64,000 nt of DNA from Hyphomicrobiales bacterium (GTDB lineage Bacteria > Pseudomonadota > Alphaproteobacteria > Rhizobiales > Rhizobiaceae), in contig UCHV01000029.1 in the NCBI GenBank assembly GCA_900472395.1, positions 1 to 64,000 on the forward strand, written 5' to 3'. Under the pieces are notes generated by a model. It did no database searches, was not told the origin of the DNA, and saw only the letters and a list, made by a program, of their open reading frames with translations. A program made the translations under genes and the position numbers. Positions 7,461 to 16,141 of the stretch are shown piece by piece. Every line of letters starts with the position of its first letter. Position 1 is the stretch's first letter.

Positions 7461-7863
7461 GACACCCCCAGAATTTGCAAATGCGCCGGCAATCTCCACC
7501 ACAAAGATTAAAGGCAAATTACGAAAAAATGATTTCGTTATACTTGGAAAAACGGCGCCTACATAAGAATTAAATAAAGTGGAAATAAACAATCATACGA
7601 ATTAGAATTTATATTTATCTGATTTCCATTCATACAAAAATAGATTTTCGTTTTTGAACCTACCTGCTCTCTCGCCTTGTTATTCTCTCCACCCCTGACA
7701 CGCTGACCACTTTTCCTGTCGATTTGCCCATTTATGGGGTTCTCATCCCCGCCGCTTTTGCCTATAAGCCGCGTCTAGCCAGAAAAATGATGCGCACGCG
7801 ACCCGACCGGAGCTCCCACGCCCCGAGCCGGCTTTTCGCGCAGAAAAACAGTGGATAGAGATC
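7461..7863. other. Intergenic region between the PAP2 gene and carB
   Basis: About 400 bases without a clear gene. The left half (to about 7660) is AT-rich and belongs to the PAP2 gene's 5' region; it could encode its N-terminal extension. The right half carries the carB promoter and leader. TTCTCA (7740-7745) and TATAAG (7763-7768) with a 17-base spacer are the best promoter match that I can find. I see no leader peptide or terminator hairpin. Confidence 0.4.
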
Positions 7864-10800
7864 ATGCCAAAGCGCCAAGACATCAAATCGATCCTCATTA
7901 TCGGCGCGGGTCCGATCGTTATCGGGCAGGCATGTGAATTCGACTATTCCGGCACCCAGGCCTGCAAGGCGCTTCGCGAAGAAGGTTACCGAGTCATCCT
8001 GGTCAACTCCAACCCGGCAACGATCATGACCGACCCGGGCCTCGCCGACGCAACTTACGTCGAGCCGATCACGCCTGAAGTCGTCGCAAAGATCATCGCC
8101 AAGGAACGGCCGGACGCGCTACTGCCGACCATGGGCGGCCAGACTGCGCTCAACACGGCACTTTCCCTGAAGCGCATGGGTGTACTCGACCGCTACAATG
8201 TCGAGATGATCGGCGCAAAACCCGCCGCCATCGATATGGCAGAAGACCGCGCCCTCTTCCGCGAAGCCATGCAGCGCATCGGCCTAGAAACCCCGCGCTC
8301 GATGCTGGCCAATGCCACCGACATCAAGGATGCCGACCGCAAGACGCATGAGGCAGAACGCGCCAAGCTGCGTGAAACGCTTAGCGGCGCCGATCTCGAC
8401 AAGGCGCTGGACGCGCTGGAAAACCAGTGGAACCTCGGCGAAAGCGACCGCAAGCAGCGTTACATGGCGCATGCCATGGCAATCGCCGCACAAGCCATCG
8501 ATGTCGTCGGCCTGCCGGCAATCATTCGCCCATCCTTCACACTGGGCGGCACCGGCGGTGGCATTGCCTATAACCGCTCGGAATTCTTCGAGATCGTCAA
8601 TTCCGGTCTGGACGCTTCCCCGACAACGGAAGTGCTGGTCGAGGAATCGGTTCTTGGCTGGAAGGAATATGAGATGGAAGTGGTCCGCGATACCGCGGAC
8701 AACTGCATCATCATCTGCTCGATCGAAAACATCGATCCGATGGGCGTCCACACGGGCGACTCGATCACCGTCGCGCCGGCGCTGACGCTGACCGACAAGG
8801 AATACCAGATCATGCGTAACGCCTCGATCGCGGTTCTGCGCGAGATCGGCGTCGAGACCGGCGGCTCGAACGTGCAGTTCGCCGTCAACCCGAAGGACGG
8901 CCGCCTCGTCGTCATCGAAATGAACCCGCGCGTATCGCGTTCGTCGGCCCTGGCATCGAAGGCAACCGGCTTCCCGATCGCCAAGGTCGCGGCCAAGCTT
9001 GCCATCGGCTACACGCTCGACGAACTGGAAAACGATATCACCGGCGGTGCGACCCCGGCTTCGTTCGAACCGTCTATCGACTATGTCGTTACGAAAATCC
9101 CGCGTTTTGCCTTTGAAAAATTCCCGGGCGCCTCGCCCGTTCTGACCACCGCCATGAAATCGGTCGGTGAAGTCATGGCCATCGGCCGCACCTTCGCGGA
9201 ATCCTTGCAGAAGGCTCTGCGCGGCCTCGAAACCGGCCTGACCGGTCTCGACGAGATCGAAATCCCCGGCATGGAAGAGGGTGAAGGCTCGAAGAACGCC
9301 ATCCGCGCCGCCATCGGCACGCCGACGCCGGACCGCCTGCGTCAGGTCGCACAGGCGCTGCGCTTCGGTCTCACCGAAGAAGAAGTCCACGAAGCCTGCA
9401 AGATCGACCCATGGTTCATCGCCCAGTTCAAGGCGATCATCGACATGGAAGCCCGCATCCGCGAACACGGCCTGCCGACCGATGCCGAAAACCTGCGCAA
9501 GCTGAAGGCCATGGGCTTCTCCGACGCCCGCCTCGCCTCGCTCACCTCCAAGCGTCCGAAGGAAGTGGCCGAACTGCGCAATAAGCTGAATGTTCGCCCG
9601 GTCTTCAAGCGCATCGATACCTGCGCTGCCGAATTCGCCTCGCCGACCGCCTACATGTACTCGACCTATGAAACACCTTTCGTCGGCGCGCTTCGTTCGG
9701 AAGCAGAAGTGTCGGACCGCAAGAAGGTCGTCATCCTCGGCGGCGGCCCGAACCGTATCGGCCAGGGCATCGAGTTCGATTATTGCTGCTGCCATGCCGC
9801 CTTCGCACTGAAGGATGCCGGTTACGAAGCCATAATGATCAACTGCAACCCGGAAACCGTGTCGACCGACTACGATACGTCCGACCGCCTCTATTTCGAA
9901 CCGCTGACGGCTGAAGACGTCATCGAAATCCTGCGCGCGGAACAGGAAAAGGGCGAAGTTGTCGGTGTTATCGTGCAGTTCGGCGGCCAAACCCCGCTGA
10001 AGCTTGCCGAAGCGCTGGAAAAGAACGGCATCCCGATCCTCGGCACCGCGCCCGACATGATCGATCTGGCCGAAGACCGCGACCGCTTCCAGAAGCTCTT
10101 GATGAAGCTCGACCTGACGCAGCCGAACAACGGCATCGCCTATTCGGTCGAACAGGCCCGCCTCGTCGCATCTGAAATCGGCTTCCCGCTGGTCGTTCGC
10201 CCGTCCTATGTTCTGGGCGGCCGCGCCATGCAGATCATCCACAACGAAGCGATGCTGCAGACCTACCTGCTCGACACCGTGCCGGAACTGGTTCCGGAAG
10301 ACATCAAGCAGCGTTACCCGAACGACAAGACAGGCCAGATCAACACCCTGCTCGGCAAGAACCCACTTCTGTTCGATAGCTACCTCTCGAACGCCATCGA
10401 AGTGGACGTCGATTGCCTCTGCGACGGCAAGGATGTCTTTGTTGCCGGCATCATGGAGCATATCGAGGAAGCCGGCATTCACTCCGGTGACAGCGCCTGC
10501 TCGCTGCCACCGCGCACCCTGTCGAACGAAATGATCGACGAGCTGGAACGTCAGGCCAAGGCCATGGCGAAGGCGCTCAACGTCGTCGGCCTGATGAACG
10601 TGCAGTTCGCCATCAAGGACAAGACGGTCTACGTTCTGGAAGTAAACCCGCGCGCTTCGCGTACCGTGCCGTTCGTGGCCAAGACCATCGGTGCGCCGAT
10701 TGCCAAGATCGCTGCCCGCGCCATGGCCGGCGAGCAGCTGGATGCGACATTTGCGGCCTATGGCACCAAGCCGGATCCGCGCAACCTCAAGCACATCGCC

Positions 10801-11349
10801 GTCAAGGAAGCCGTCTTCCCGTTCGCCCGTTTCCCCGGCGTCGATACGCTGCTCGGCCCAGAAATGCGCTCGACGGGCGAAGTCATCGGCCTCGATACCG
10901 ATTTCGCGCTGGCGTTTGCCAAGAGCCAGCTCGGTGCCGGCGTTGAATTGCCGCGTGACGGTGCGGTGTTCGTATCGGTGCGCGACAGCGACAAGGAGCG
11001 TGTCCTGCCGGCCATCCGCCTTCTGGTGGAAATCGGCTTCAAGGTTCTGGCAACCGGCGGCACTTCCCGCTTCCTGGCAGAACACGGCATTGAAGCGACC
11101 AAGGTCAACAAGGTTCTGGAAGGTCGTCCGCATATCGAAGACGCCATCCGCAACCGTCAGGTTCAGCTTGTCATCAACACGACGGACAGCAACAAGGCGA
11201 TCTCCGACTCGAAGTCTCTGCGCCGCGCCACGCTGATGCAGAAGGTGCCCTATTACACCACCATGGCCGGAGCAGAAGCCGCCGCCATGGCCATCAAGGC
11301 GCTCAAGGCCGGCAATCTCGAGGTTCGCCCGCTGCAGAGCTATTTCTGA
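7864..11349 (+). CDS. carB: Carbamoyl-phosphate synthase large subunit
   Basis: 1161 residues, slightly longer than the roughly 1070 of enteric CarB, as usual for alphaproteobacteria. It makes carbamoyl phosphate from bicarbonate, two ATP and the ammonia supplied by CarA. Two homologous ATP-grasp halves are visible: the first opens with KSILIIGAGPIVIGQACEFDYSG and the second with KKVVILGGGPNRIGQGIEFDYCC. An oligomerisation segment lies between them, and a C-terminal MGS-like allosteric domain (from about residue 1035: RLLVEIGFKVLATGGTSRFL) follows. Extra residues around 150-200 (KTHEAERAKLRETLSGADLDKALDALENQ) form an insertion in the first half. The ATG is preceded by GGATAGAG. A strong terminator follows, so carB is probably monocistronic. 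Confidence 0.98.
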   Translation: MPKRQDIKSILIIGAGPIVIGQACEFDYSGTQACKALREEGYRVILVNSNPATIMTDPGLADATYVEPITPEVVAKIIAKERPDALLPTMGGQTALNTALSLKRMGVLDRYNVEMIGAKPAAIDMAEDRALFREAMQRIGLETPRSMLANATDIKDADRKTHEAERAKLRETLSGADLDKALDALENQWNLGESDRKQRYMAHAMAIAAQAIDVVGLPAIIRPSFTLGGTGGGIAYNRSEFFEIVNSGLDASPTTEVLVEESVLGWKEYEMEVVRDTADNCIIICSIENIDPMGVHTGDSITVAPALTLTDKEYQIMRNASIAVLREIGVETGGSNVQFAVNPKDGRLVVIEMNPRVSRSSALASKATGFPIAKVAAKLAIGYTLDELENDITGGATPASFEPSIDYVVTKIPRFAFEKFPGASPVLTTAMKSVGEVMAIGRTFAESLQKALRGLETGLTGLDEIEIPGMEEGEGSKNAIRAAIGTPTPDRLRQVAQALRFGLTEEEVHEACKIDPWFIAQFKAIIDMEARIREHGLPTDAENLRKLKAMGFSDARLASLTSKRPKEVAELRNKLNVRPVFKRIDTCAAEFASPTAYMYSTYETPFVGALRSEAEVSDRKKVVILGGGPNRIGQGIEFDYCCCHAAFALKDAGYEAIMINCNPETVSTDYDTSDRLYFEPLTAEDVIEILRAEQEKGEVVGVIVQFGGQTPLKLAEALEKNGIPILGTAPDMIDLAEDRDRFQKLLMKLDLTQPNNGIAYSVEQARLVASEIGFPLVVRPSYVLGGRAMQIIHNEAMLQTYLLDTVPELVPEDIKQRYPNDKTGQINTLLGKNPLLFDSYLSNAIEVDVDCLCDGKDVFVAGIMEHIEEAGIHSGDSACSLPPRTLSNEMIDELERQAKAMAKALNVVGLMNVQFAIKDKTVYVLEVNPRASRTVPFVAKTIGAPIAKIAARAMAGEQLDATFAAYGTKPDPRNLKHIAVKEAVFPFARFPGVDTLLGPEMRSTGEVIGLDTDFALAFAKSQLGAGVELPRDGAVFVSVRDSDKERVLPAIRLLVEIGFKVLATGGTSRFLAEHGIEATKVNKVLEGRPHIEDAIRNRQVQLVINTTDSNKAISDSKSLRRATLMQKVPYYTTMAGAEAAAMAIKALKAGNLEVRPLQSYF

Positions 11350-11371
11350 GCCGACTGAAATACTGAATTGG

Positions 11372-11406
11372 AAGGCCCGCGTTATCGACGCGGGCCTTTC
11401 TTTTTG
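11372..11406 (+). terminator. Intrinsic terminator of carB
   Basis: GGCCCGCG (11374-11381) pairs with CGCGGGCC (11389-11396) around a 7-base loop and is followed by TTTCTTTTT. It begins 25 bases after the carB stop. Confidence 0.9.
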
Positions 11407-11438
11407 TGCCTATATTTGTCTGCGGGCATGGAAATGTT

Positions 11439-11464
11439 AGCCTCCCCCGTGGCTAGGGGAGGCT
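11439..11464 (+). promoter_or_regulatory. Hairpin that sequesters the ribosome site of the DUF2235 gene
   Basis: AGCCTCCCC (11439-11447) is an exact complement of GGGGAGGCT (11456-11464), with an 8-base loop. The right arm contains the GGGGAGG Shine-Dalgarno sequence and ends two bases before the ATG at 11467. A stem this stable should hold back translation unless it is opened by a protein, another RNA or read-through from upstream. Confidence 0.55.
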
Positions 11465-11466
11465 TC

Positions 11467-12678
11467 ATGTCGAAAAACATCGTCATTCTGTTTGATGGCA
11501 CGTCGAATGGCATTTCAGCGAACCGTACGAACATCCTTCGCCTGTTTGGCACATTGGACCGATCCGAGCGGCAGATCGTCTATTACGATCCGGGTATAGG
11601 AACATTCAGCGCAGACAACGCATGGTCGAAGCTCTACCGCGACACGGTCGAAGTCTGGGGGCTGGCCACCGGCTGGGGTCTCGATCAGAATGTAAAGGAA
11701 GCCTATCGGTTTCTTGTCGAGAACTACGATGCCGGACCGCTGGTCGATCGCCATCACCCCGACCGTGATCGCATCTATATATTCGGCTTCAGCCGTGGAG
11801 CCTATACGGCGCGCGTTCTGGCCGGTTTCATCCACGCATTCGGGCTCAGCACCAAATATCACCTGAACCTGCTGGATTACGCTTACAATACCTACAAGGG
11901 CATTTCCGCCCACGAGGAGAAGACCGCACCCACCGGTGAGAGCGAGGAAGCGCCGTCCGCTTTCGCCTCCATGCGCCTCTATGAACGGACGCTGCGAAAC
12001 GACCGGCCGCCCATCAAGCTGCTTGGGCTGTTCGATACCGTCGCATCCGTCATCGAACCTGGAAAACACTGGCTGCAGCTGAAAACGCATCCCTTCACCC
12101 GCGAGAACCCGAGCGTCGAATGGGTCCGGCACGCAGTGGCCATCGATGAGCGGCGCACAATGTTCCAGCCCGAGCTTTGGGCGCCCGATCAGGACTACAA
12201 AGGCAGCCCCTTCAAGAAGGTGCAGGACAAACAGAACTTCAGCGAGGTCTGGTTTGCCGGCGTGCATGGCGATGTTGGTGGCGGATATTCGGAAACGGAA
12301 AGCGGTCAGGTCAAGATCCCGCTGGACTGGATGATCCGGGAAACGCAACCGACCGGCCTGATCTACAAGCAGCGGACGATCGACAACCTGGTGCTCGGCA
12401 AGGCAACCGGAACCCGACCCAACAAGCATGTGCCGCTCGATCCACTAGCGCTCCTTCACGATTCCATGACCGCCGCGTGGAGCCTGCTTGAGTATCTGCC
12501 ACGCCGCGTACCGGCAACCTCTTGGCGCAAGCCCGGCAGCCGTGGCATCTATCTACCGCTGCAAGATTACAGGCTCATCCCAAACAATGCCCTGGTCCAT
12601 CAGTCGGTAAAGACCCGCATGAAGGCTGGAGCATATCTGCCACCCAACCTGCCCGGAGATACCGTTTTCGTGCCATGA
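11467..12678 (+). CDS. DUF2235 alpha/beta-hydrolase (Tle1-like phospholipase family)
   Basis: 403 residues. DUF2235 is an alpha/beta-hydrolase domain that includes type VI secretion phospholipase effectors of the Tle1 kind, but also many proteins of unknown role. The opening KNIVILFDGTSNG strand is typical, and the nucleophile elbow GFSRGAYTAR (about residues 107-116) gives the GxSxG serine. WFAGVHGDVGGGY probably supplies the catalytic aspartate or histidine. There is no signal peptide and no VgrG, Hcp or immunity gene nearby, so a role in type VI secretion is unsupported here. I chose the ATG at 11467 because GGGGAGG precedes it; upstream in-frame starts overlap the carB terminator. It converges with the UdgX gene, 21 bases apart. 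Confidence 0.82.
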   Translation: MSKNIVILFDGTSNGISANRTNILRLFGTLDRSERQIVYYDPGIGTFSADNAWSKLYRDTVEVWGLATGWGLDQNVKEAYRFLVENYDAGPLVDRHHPDRDRIYIFGFSRGAYTARVLAGFIHAFGLSTKYHLNLLDYAYNTYKGISAHEEKTAPTGESEEAPSAFASMRLYERTLRNDRPPIKLLGLFDTVASVIEPGKHWLQLKTHPFTRENPSVEWVRHAVAIDERRTMFQPELWAPDQDYKGSPFKKVQDKQNFSEVWFAGVHGDVGGGYSETESGQVKIPLDWMIRETQPTGLIYKQRTIDNLVLGKATGTRPNKHVPLDPLALLHDSMTAAWSLLEYLPRRVPATSWRKPGSRGIYLPLQDYRLIPNNALVHQSVKTRMKAGAYLPPNLPGDTVFVP

Positions 12679-12699
12679 CATCCAAGTTCGGTTATCCTC

Positions 12700-14175
12700 T
12701 CACGCGGCCAACCGGCTGATGAGGCTGATATCTTCCCGGAAGCGAGCAAGTTCCTCTGCCCGCCTGCCCTCATCCGGAATGCGCAGCAGATAAGAGGGAT
12801 GCACGGTCACGAACAGCGTGCGCGCCTCATCCATTACAATCGGCCGGCTGCGCACATCCTCCAGCCGATCCTTGCGATCGGTGAGTGAGAACAGTGCCGT
12901 TGCCCCCATAGCCACGATCAGCTTCGGCTTCACAAGATCGATCTCGCGCGTCAGCCACCAGCGACATTGCTGCACCTCGCCCATGTTCGGGCGCTGGTGG
13001 ATACGGCGTTTGCCCCGTGGTTCATATTTGAAATGCTTGACGGCATTGGTGACGTAAAGCCGCCGACGATCCAGGCCGGCAAGCGACAGCGCCTCATCGA
13101 ACACACGACCCGCAGGGCCCACGAAAGGACGTCCGGCCAGATCCTCCTGATCGCCCGGCTGTTCGCCAACGATCATCACTTGTGCGTCGACCGGCCCCTC
13201 GCCGAAAACCGTCTGGGTGGCGCGGCAATGCAGATCGCAGCAACTGCAATGACGCGCCTCCTCTCGCAGCGCATCGATCGTGCCGGCCTCCGCCACCGGC
13301 GCGGCCGGAACACGCGCGGCCGCTTCCTGCAGGCGATGATGGAAGGGCAATGGCTCGCTGGCCTGTTTTCGCCCCATATCCAGAACCTTCGCCTCGGCAC
13401 CGGCAATCAGGCCGGGAATAAGCTCAGCTTCGGGAAGGTTCTTCCAGTATTTTTTCGGCATCTCCGTCATCATCATCTTCACCTTCAGCCGGGCGGGATT
13501 GAAGATGGAGGCATAATAGGTGCGCCAGAGTTCGTCGGTCTCATCGCTTATGTCCGGCTTTTGCGCCGGCTCTGTCGAAACCCGCAGGCTCTCGCCATCC
13601 CATGAGGCGGATCCCCGAGGCGTCGCGATGATCCAGTCCATATCGTTGAACCGCCGCTGGAAAAACGGTGCCACCCGCGCGACGATAAAATGATCCGGCT
13701 CGAACCACGCCAAAAAACGACGCCGGCCCACGACACCCGTAGGCAAGGGCATTTCCTTGAAACGCACGAAAGCCGTCATCTTGTGGTAATCGCGCCCCAC
13801 CGATTTGTGCATGCGGTGCGCCGCCACGACATCCGCATCCGATTTCACGGCAAGCAGATGACGCTCCTGCCTCAAACGAAACAAAAGACGGTAAAGCAGA
13901 GTAAATCTGCCGGGATCGGAATGGCAGATAACCGCTTCGGCAAGTCGCATGAAGGCCGGAGGCACGGACACCTGCGCGCACGCTTCGTTAGCCACGACCG
14001 GTAGGCTGGTTGAATTCGGGCGTGAGATGGCAGCGCCATCGAAAAGCCCCTGCTCCTCATTTTTCACGCGCCAGTCAATAGCCTTGGGCTCGGTACCTGC
14101 CAGCAGAAAGCGCCGTGCCACATCCCGCCATTCGGCCAGATCACCACGCCCGTCGAGGAAACAGGTTTCTGTCAT
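12700..14175 (-). CDS. DUF4130 - UdgX fusion: uracil-DNA binding/glycosylase family protein
   Basis: 491 residues with two parts. The N-terminal half matches DUF4130, a domain of unknown function (FTLLYRLLFRLRQERHLLAVKSDADVVAAHRMHKSVGRDYHKMTAFVRF). The C-terminal half (from about residue 285) is a family 4/5-like uracil-DNA glycosylase with iron-sulfur cysteines (CSCCDLHC) and the GEQPGDQED motif. KRRIH (Lys389-His393) is the diagnostic insertion of UdgX, whose histidine forms a covalent bond to DNA at the uracil site in the characterised mycobacterial protein. The ATG overlaps the stop of the upstream radical SAM gene (ATGA), so the two are translationally coupled. A LexA box precedes the pair. 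Uracil excision or cross-linking here is inferred from the family. Confidence 0.9.
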   Translation of the reverse strand: MTETCFLDGRGDLAEWRDVARRFLLAGTEPKAIDWRVKNEEQGLFDGAAISRPNSTSLPVVANEACAQVSVPPAFMRLAEAVICHSDPGRFTLLYRLLFRLRQERHLLAVKSDADVVAAHRMHKSVGRDYHKMTAFVRFKEMPLPTGVVGRRRFLAWFEPDHFIVARVAPFFQRRFNDMDWIIATPRGSASWDGESLRVSTEPAQKPDISDETDELWRTYYASIFNPARLKVKMMMTEMPKKYWKNLPEAELIPGLIAGAEAKVLDMGRKQASEPLPFHHRLQEAAARVPAAPVAEAGTIDALREEARHCSCCDLHCRATQTVFGEGPVDAQVMIVGEQPGDQEDLAGRPFVGPAGRVFDEALSLAGLDRRRLYVTNAVKHFKYEPRGKRRIHQRPNMGEVQQCRWWLTREIDLVKPKLIVAMGATALFSLTDRKDRLEDVRSRPIVMDEARTLFVTVHPSYLLRIPDEGRRAEELARFREDISLISRLAA

Positions 14176-15404
14176 AACAACGACAACTGTTCCGGTTTCG
14201 GCATGAACATGGAACGCAGATCGGTCCGATCGACCAGCCGGTGCGGTGTCCACCCATCTGCCGTGATAAAGGCTTGCACCTTTTTCAGGGAAACACCAAG
14301 CCGCCCGATATCTTCCAGGCGCAAACGCCGGAATCGACGCACGGAAAGGATGGATTTCACCGTCTTGGTGCCAAAACCCGGCACACGCAGAAGCATCTCC
14401 TTTTCGGCGCGGTTCACATCCACCGGAAACCTCTCACGATGGCCGAGCGCCCAGGCGAGTTTCGGATCGAGATCGAGATCCAGCATACCATCTGGCCGCG
14501 ACGAGGTGATCTCGCCGATATCGAAACCATAAAACCTGTAGAGCCAGTCGGCTTGGTAAAGCCGATGCTCACGCATCAATGGCGGCTTAATGAGCGGCAG
14601 GTTTTTCGACGAGTCCGGGATCGGGCTGAAGGCTGAATAATAAACGCGCTTCAGTCCATAGCTCCCATAAAGCCGGGCGCTCGTCCCCAGAATGGTCGCA
14701 TCGTCGGCGGCATCAGCTCCAACGATCATCTGCGTGCTCTGCCCCGCAGGCGCGAATTTTTGCCGACGTTTGGTCTGCAGGGTGGGCTCGGACATTTCCT
14801 CTATCTTCAGACGCAGATTGCCCATAGATCGGCGAATATTGTCAGGATGTTTTTCGGGAGCGAATTTGCCGATGCCGGCATCCGTCGGCAGCTCGATATT
14901 GATCGACAAACGATCCGCGTATAGCCCCGCCTCCTCGATCAGCTTCGGCGACGCTTCGGGAATGGATTTCAGGTGAATGTAGCCGCGAAAGTTATGTGTG
15001 GCTCGCAATTCTCGGGCGATCCGCACCATCTCCTCCATCGTATGGTCGGAGGAACGAATGATGCCAGAGGAGAGGAACAGGCCTTCGATATAGTTGCGGC
15101 GATAGAACTCCAGCGTCAGCCATACCACTTCCTCGGCCGAGAAGCGCGCCCGCTCGACATTGCTTGACGACCGATTGATGCAATAGGCGCAGTCGTAGAT
15201 GCAGAAATTGGTCATCAGGATTTTCAGAAGCGAAATACAGCGTCCATCCGGAGCATAGGAATGGCAGATACCCGACCCTTCCGTAGACCCCAATCCGCCG
15301 GAAGATGATGAGCTTCTCTTCACCGTGCCGCTTGATGCGCAGGAGGCGTCATATTTGGCTGCATCGGACAGAATGGCGAGGCGTTGTTTGAGCGACTTCT
15401 TCAT
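14172..15404 (-). CDS. Putative DNA modification/repair radical SAM protein
   Basis: 410 residues. The CIYDCAYC motif (Cys68, Cys72, Cys75) binds the 4Fe-4S cluster that activates S-adenosylmethionine. The protein fits the radical SAM family that regularly sits beside UdgX and DUF4130 genes and is annotated only as putative DNA modification or repair. Near the C-terminus, LLRVPGFGTKTVKSILSVRRFRRLRLEDIGRLG forms a helix-hairpin-helix typical of DNA binding. The reaction is unknown. A GTG at 15416 is in frame, but it lies inside the LexA box, so I chose the ATG at 15404. The stop overlaps the start of the UdgX gene by four bases. The operon should be induced by DNA damage. Confidence 0.88.
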   Translation of the reverse strand: MKKSLKQRLAILSDAAKYDASCASSGTVKRSSSSSGGLGSTEGSGICHSYAPDGRCISLLKILMTNFCIYDCAYCINRSSSNVERARFSAEEVVWLTLEFYRRNYIEGLFLSSGIIRSSDHTMEEMVRIARELRATHNFRGYIHLKSIPEASPKLIEEAGLYADRLSINIELPTDAGIGKFAPEKHPDNIRRSMGNLRLKIEEMSEPTLQTKRRQKFAPAGQSTQMIVGADAADDATILGTSARLYGSYGLKRVYYSAFSPIPDSSKNLPLIKPPLMREHRLYQADWLYRFYGFDIGEITSSRPDGMLDLDLDPKLAWALGHRERFPVDVNRAEKEMLLRVPGFGTKTVKSILSVRRFRRLRLEDIGRLGVSLKKVQAFITADGWTPHRLVDRTDLRSMFMPKPEQLSLL

Positions 15405-15410
15405 TAGTGT

Positions 15411-15425
15411 GTTCACTATATGTTC
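15411..15425. promoter_or_regulatory. LexA box (SOS operator)
   Basis: GTTC-ACTATAT-GTTC matches the alphaproteobacterial LexA site GTTC-N7-GTTC exactly. It lies 6 to 20 bases before the ATG of the radical SAM gene, where bound LexA would block transcription or early elongation. It also lies about 80 bases upstream of the greA promoter, on the far side, so greA control is less likely. Confidence 0.82.
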
Positions 15426-15505
15426 CGTCGCCTAATGTCAAGAAACCTTGCAAAAGCAATCGAGCCCCTGTGAAACCGCGCCCGGATGCACTATCTCTGT
15501 TTTTA

Positions 15506-15595
15506 TTGGAATTTGCTGTCAGAATTCTGTTATACTGGCGCAAATAGTGATTTTCGGACGGTTCCGGAGTTTAGTCTCCGGGACCTGTTTCTTTT
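15506..15595 (+). promoter_or_regulatory. greA promoter and leader terminator (attenuator)
   Basis: A possible promoter has TTGGAA (15506-15511) and TATACT (15531-15536), with a wide 19-base spacer. About 20 bases downstream, GGTTCCGGAG (15560-15569) pairs with CTCCGGGACC (15576-15585), 10 bp including one G-T pair, around a 6-base loop; TGTTTCTTTTT follows. This is a good intrinsic terminator placed about 40 bases before the greA ATG, so part of the transcripts should end early as a short RNA. E. coli greA also has a terminating leader (GraL); the parallel is by design, not by sequence. Confidence 0.6.
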
Positions 15596-15634
15596 TGTGT
15601 CCGGGCATGCCGGGCACGGGTCGAGGACTAGGAC

Positions 15635-16111
15635 ATGGTTGAAAAGGTACCGATGACGCCGAGCGGTTTCACGAAGCTCCAGGAAGAGCTTCGCTGGCGC
15701 CAACAGGAAGAGCGTCCGCGCATCATCGAGGCGATTGCCGAAGCGCGCGCCCATGGTGACCTTTCGGAAAATGCCGAGTACCATGCTGCCAAGGAAGCAC
15801 AGAGCCACAACGAGGGCCGCGTCACGGAGCTTGAAGACCTGACGGCTCGCGCCGAGGTTATCGACCTGTCGAAAATGTCCGGCTCGACGATCAAGTTCGG
15901 AGCCACGGTTAAGCTGGTCGACGAAGATACCGACGAAGAAAAGACCTATCAGATCGTGGGCGACCAGGAAGCGGACGTAAAGCAGGGTCGCATTTCTATC
16001 TCCTCACCGATTGCCCGTGCCATGATCGGCAAGGAAGCCGGCGATTCGATTGAAGTGGTCGCACCCGGCGGCTCCAAGGCTTACGAAATTCTCGCCGTTA
16101 CCTGGGGCTGA
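15635..16111 (+). CDS. greA: Transcription elongation factor GreA
   Basis: 158 residues, the standard GreA length. GreA binds the secondary channel of RNA polymerase and stimulates cleavage of backtracked RNA. The N-terminal coiled coil carries the diagnostic MTPSGFTKLQEELRWRQQEERPRIIEAIAEARAHGDLSENAEYHAAKE, with the acidic tip in GDLSENAEY. The C-terminal FKBP-like domain includes ISISSPIARAMIGKEAGDSIEV. The ATG at 15635 follows a purine-rich region. Transcription is probably limited by the terminator in the leader. lpsB begins 30 bases downstream, an arrangement that I recall as conserved in rhizobia. Confidence 0.97.
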   Translation: MVEKVPMTPSGFTKLQEELRWRQQEERPRIIEAIAEARAHGDLSENAEYHAAKEAQSHNEGRVTELEDLTARAEVIDLSKMSGSTIKFGATVKLVDEDTDEEKTYQIVGDQEADVKQGRISISSPIARAMIGKEAGDSIEVVAPGGSKAYEILAVTWG

Positions 16112-16141
16112 TCGACCTCAACGCATTCGCCGGAGATAAAC

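Noticed and set aside
8284..11133. A 949-codon open frame antisense to carB
   Set aside because: carB on the other strand is complete and certain; the antisense protein shows no recognisable domain and is a by-product of high-GC codon use.
845..11349. Separation of carA and carB as a recent rearrangement
   Set aside because: Unlinked or loosely linked carA and carB are ordinary in rhizobia; both genes have their own leaders and terminators.
11467..12678. DUF2235 protein as a type VI secretion effector
   Set aside because: No VgrG, Hcp, adaptor or immunity gene is nearby, so the family resemblance alone does not support it.
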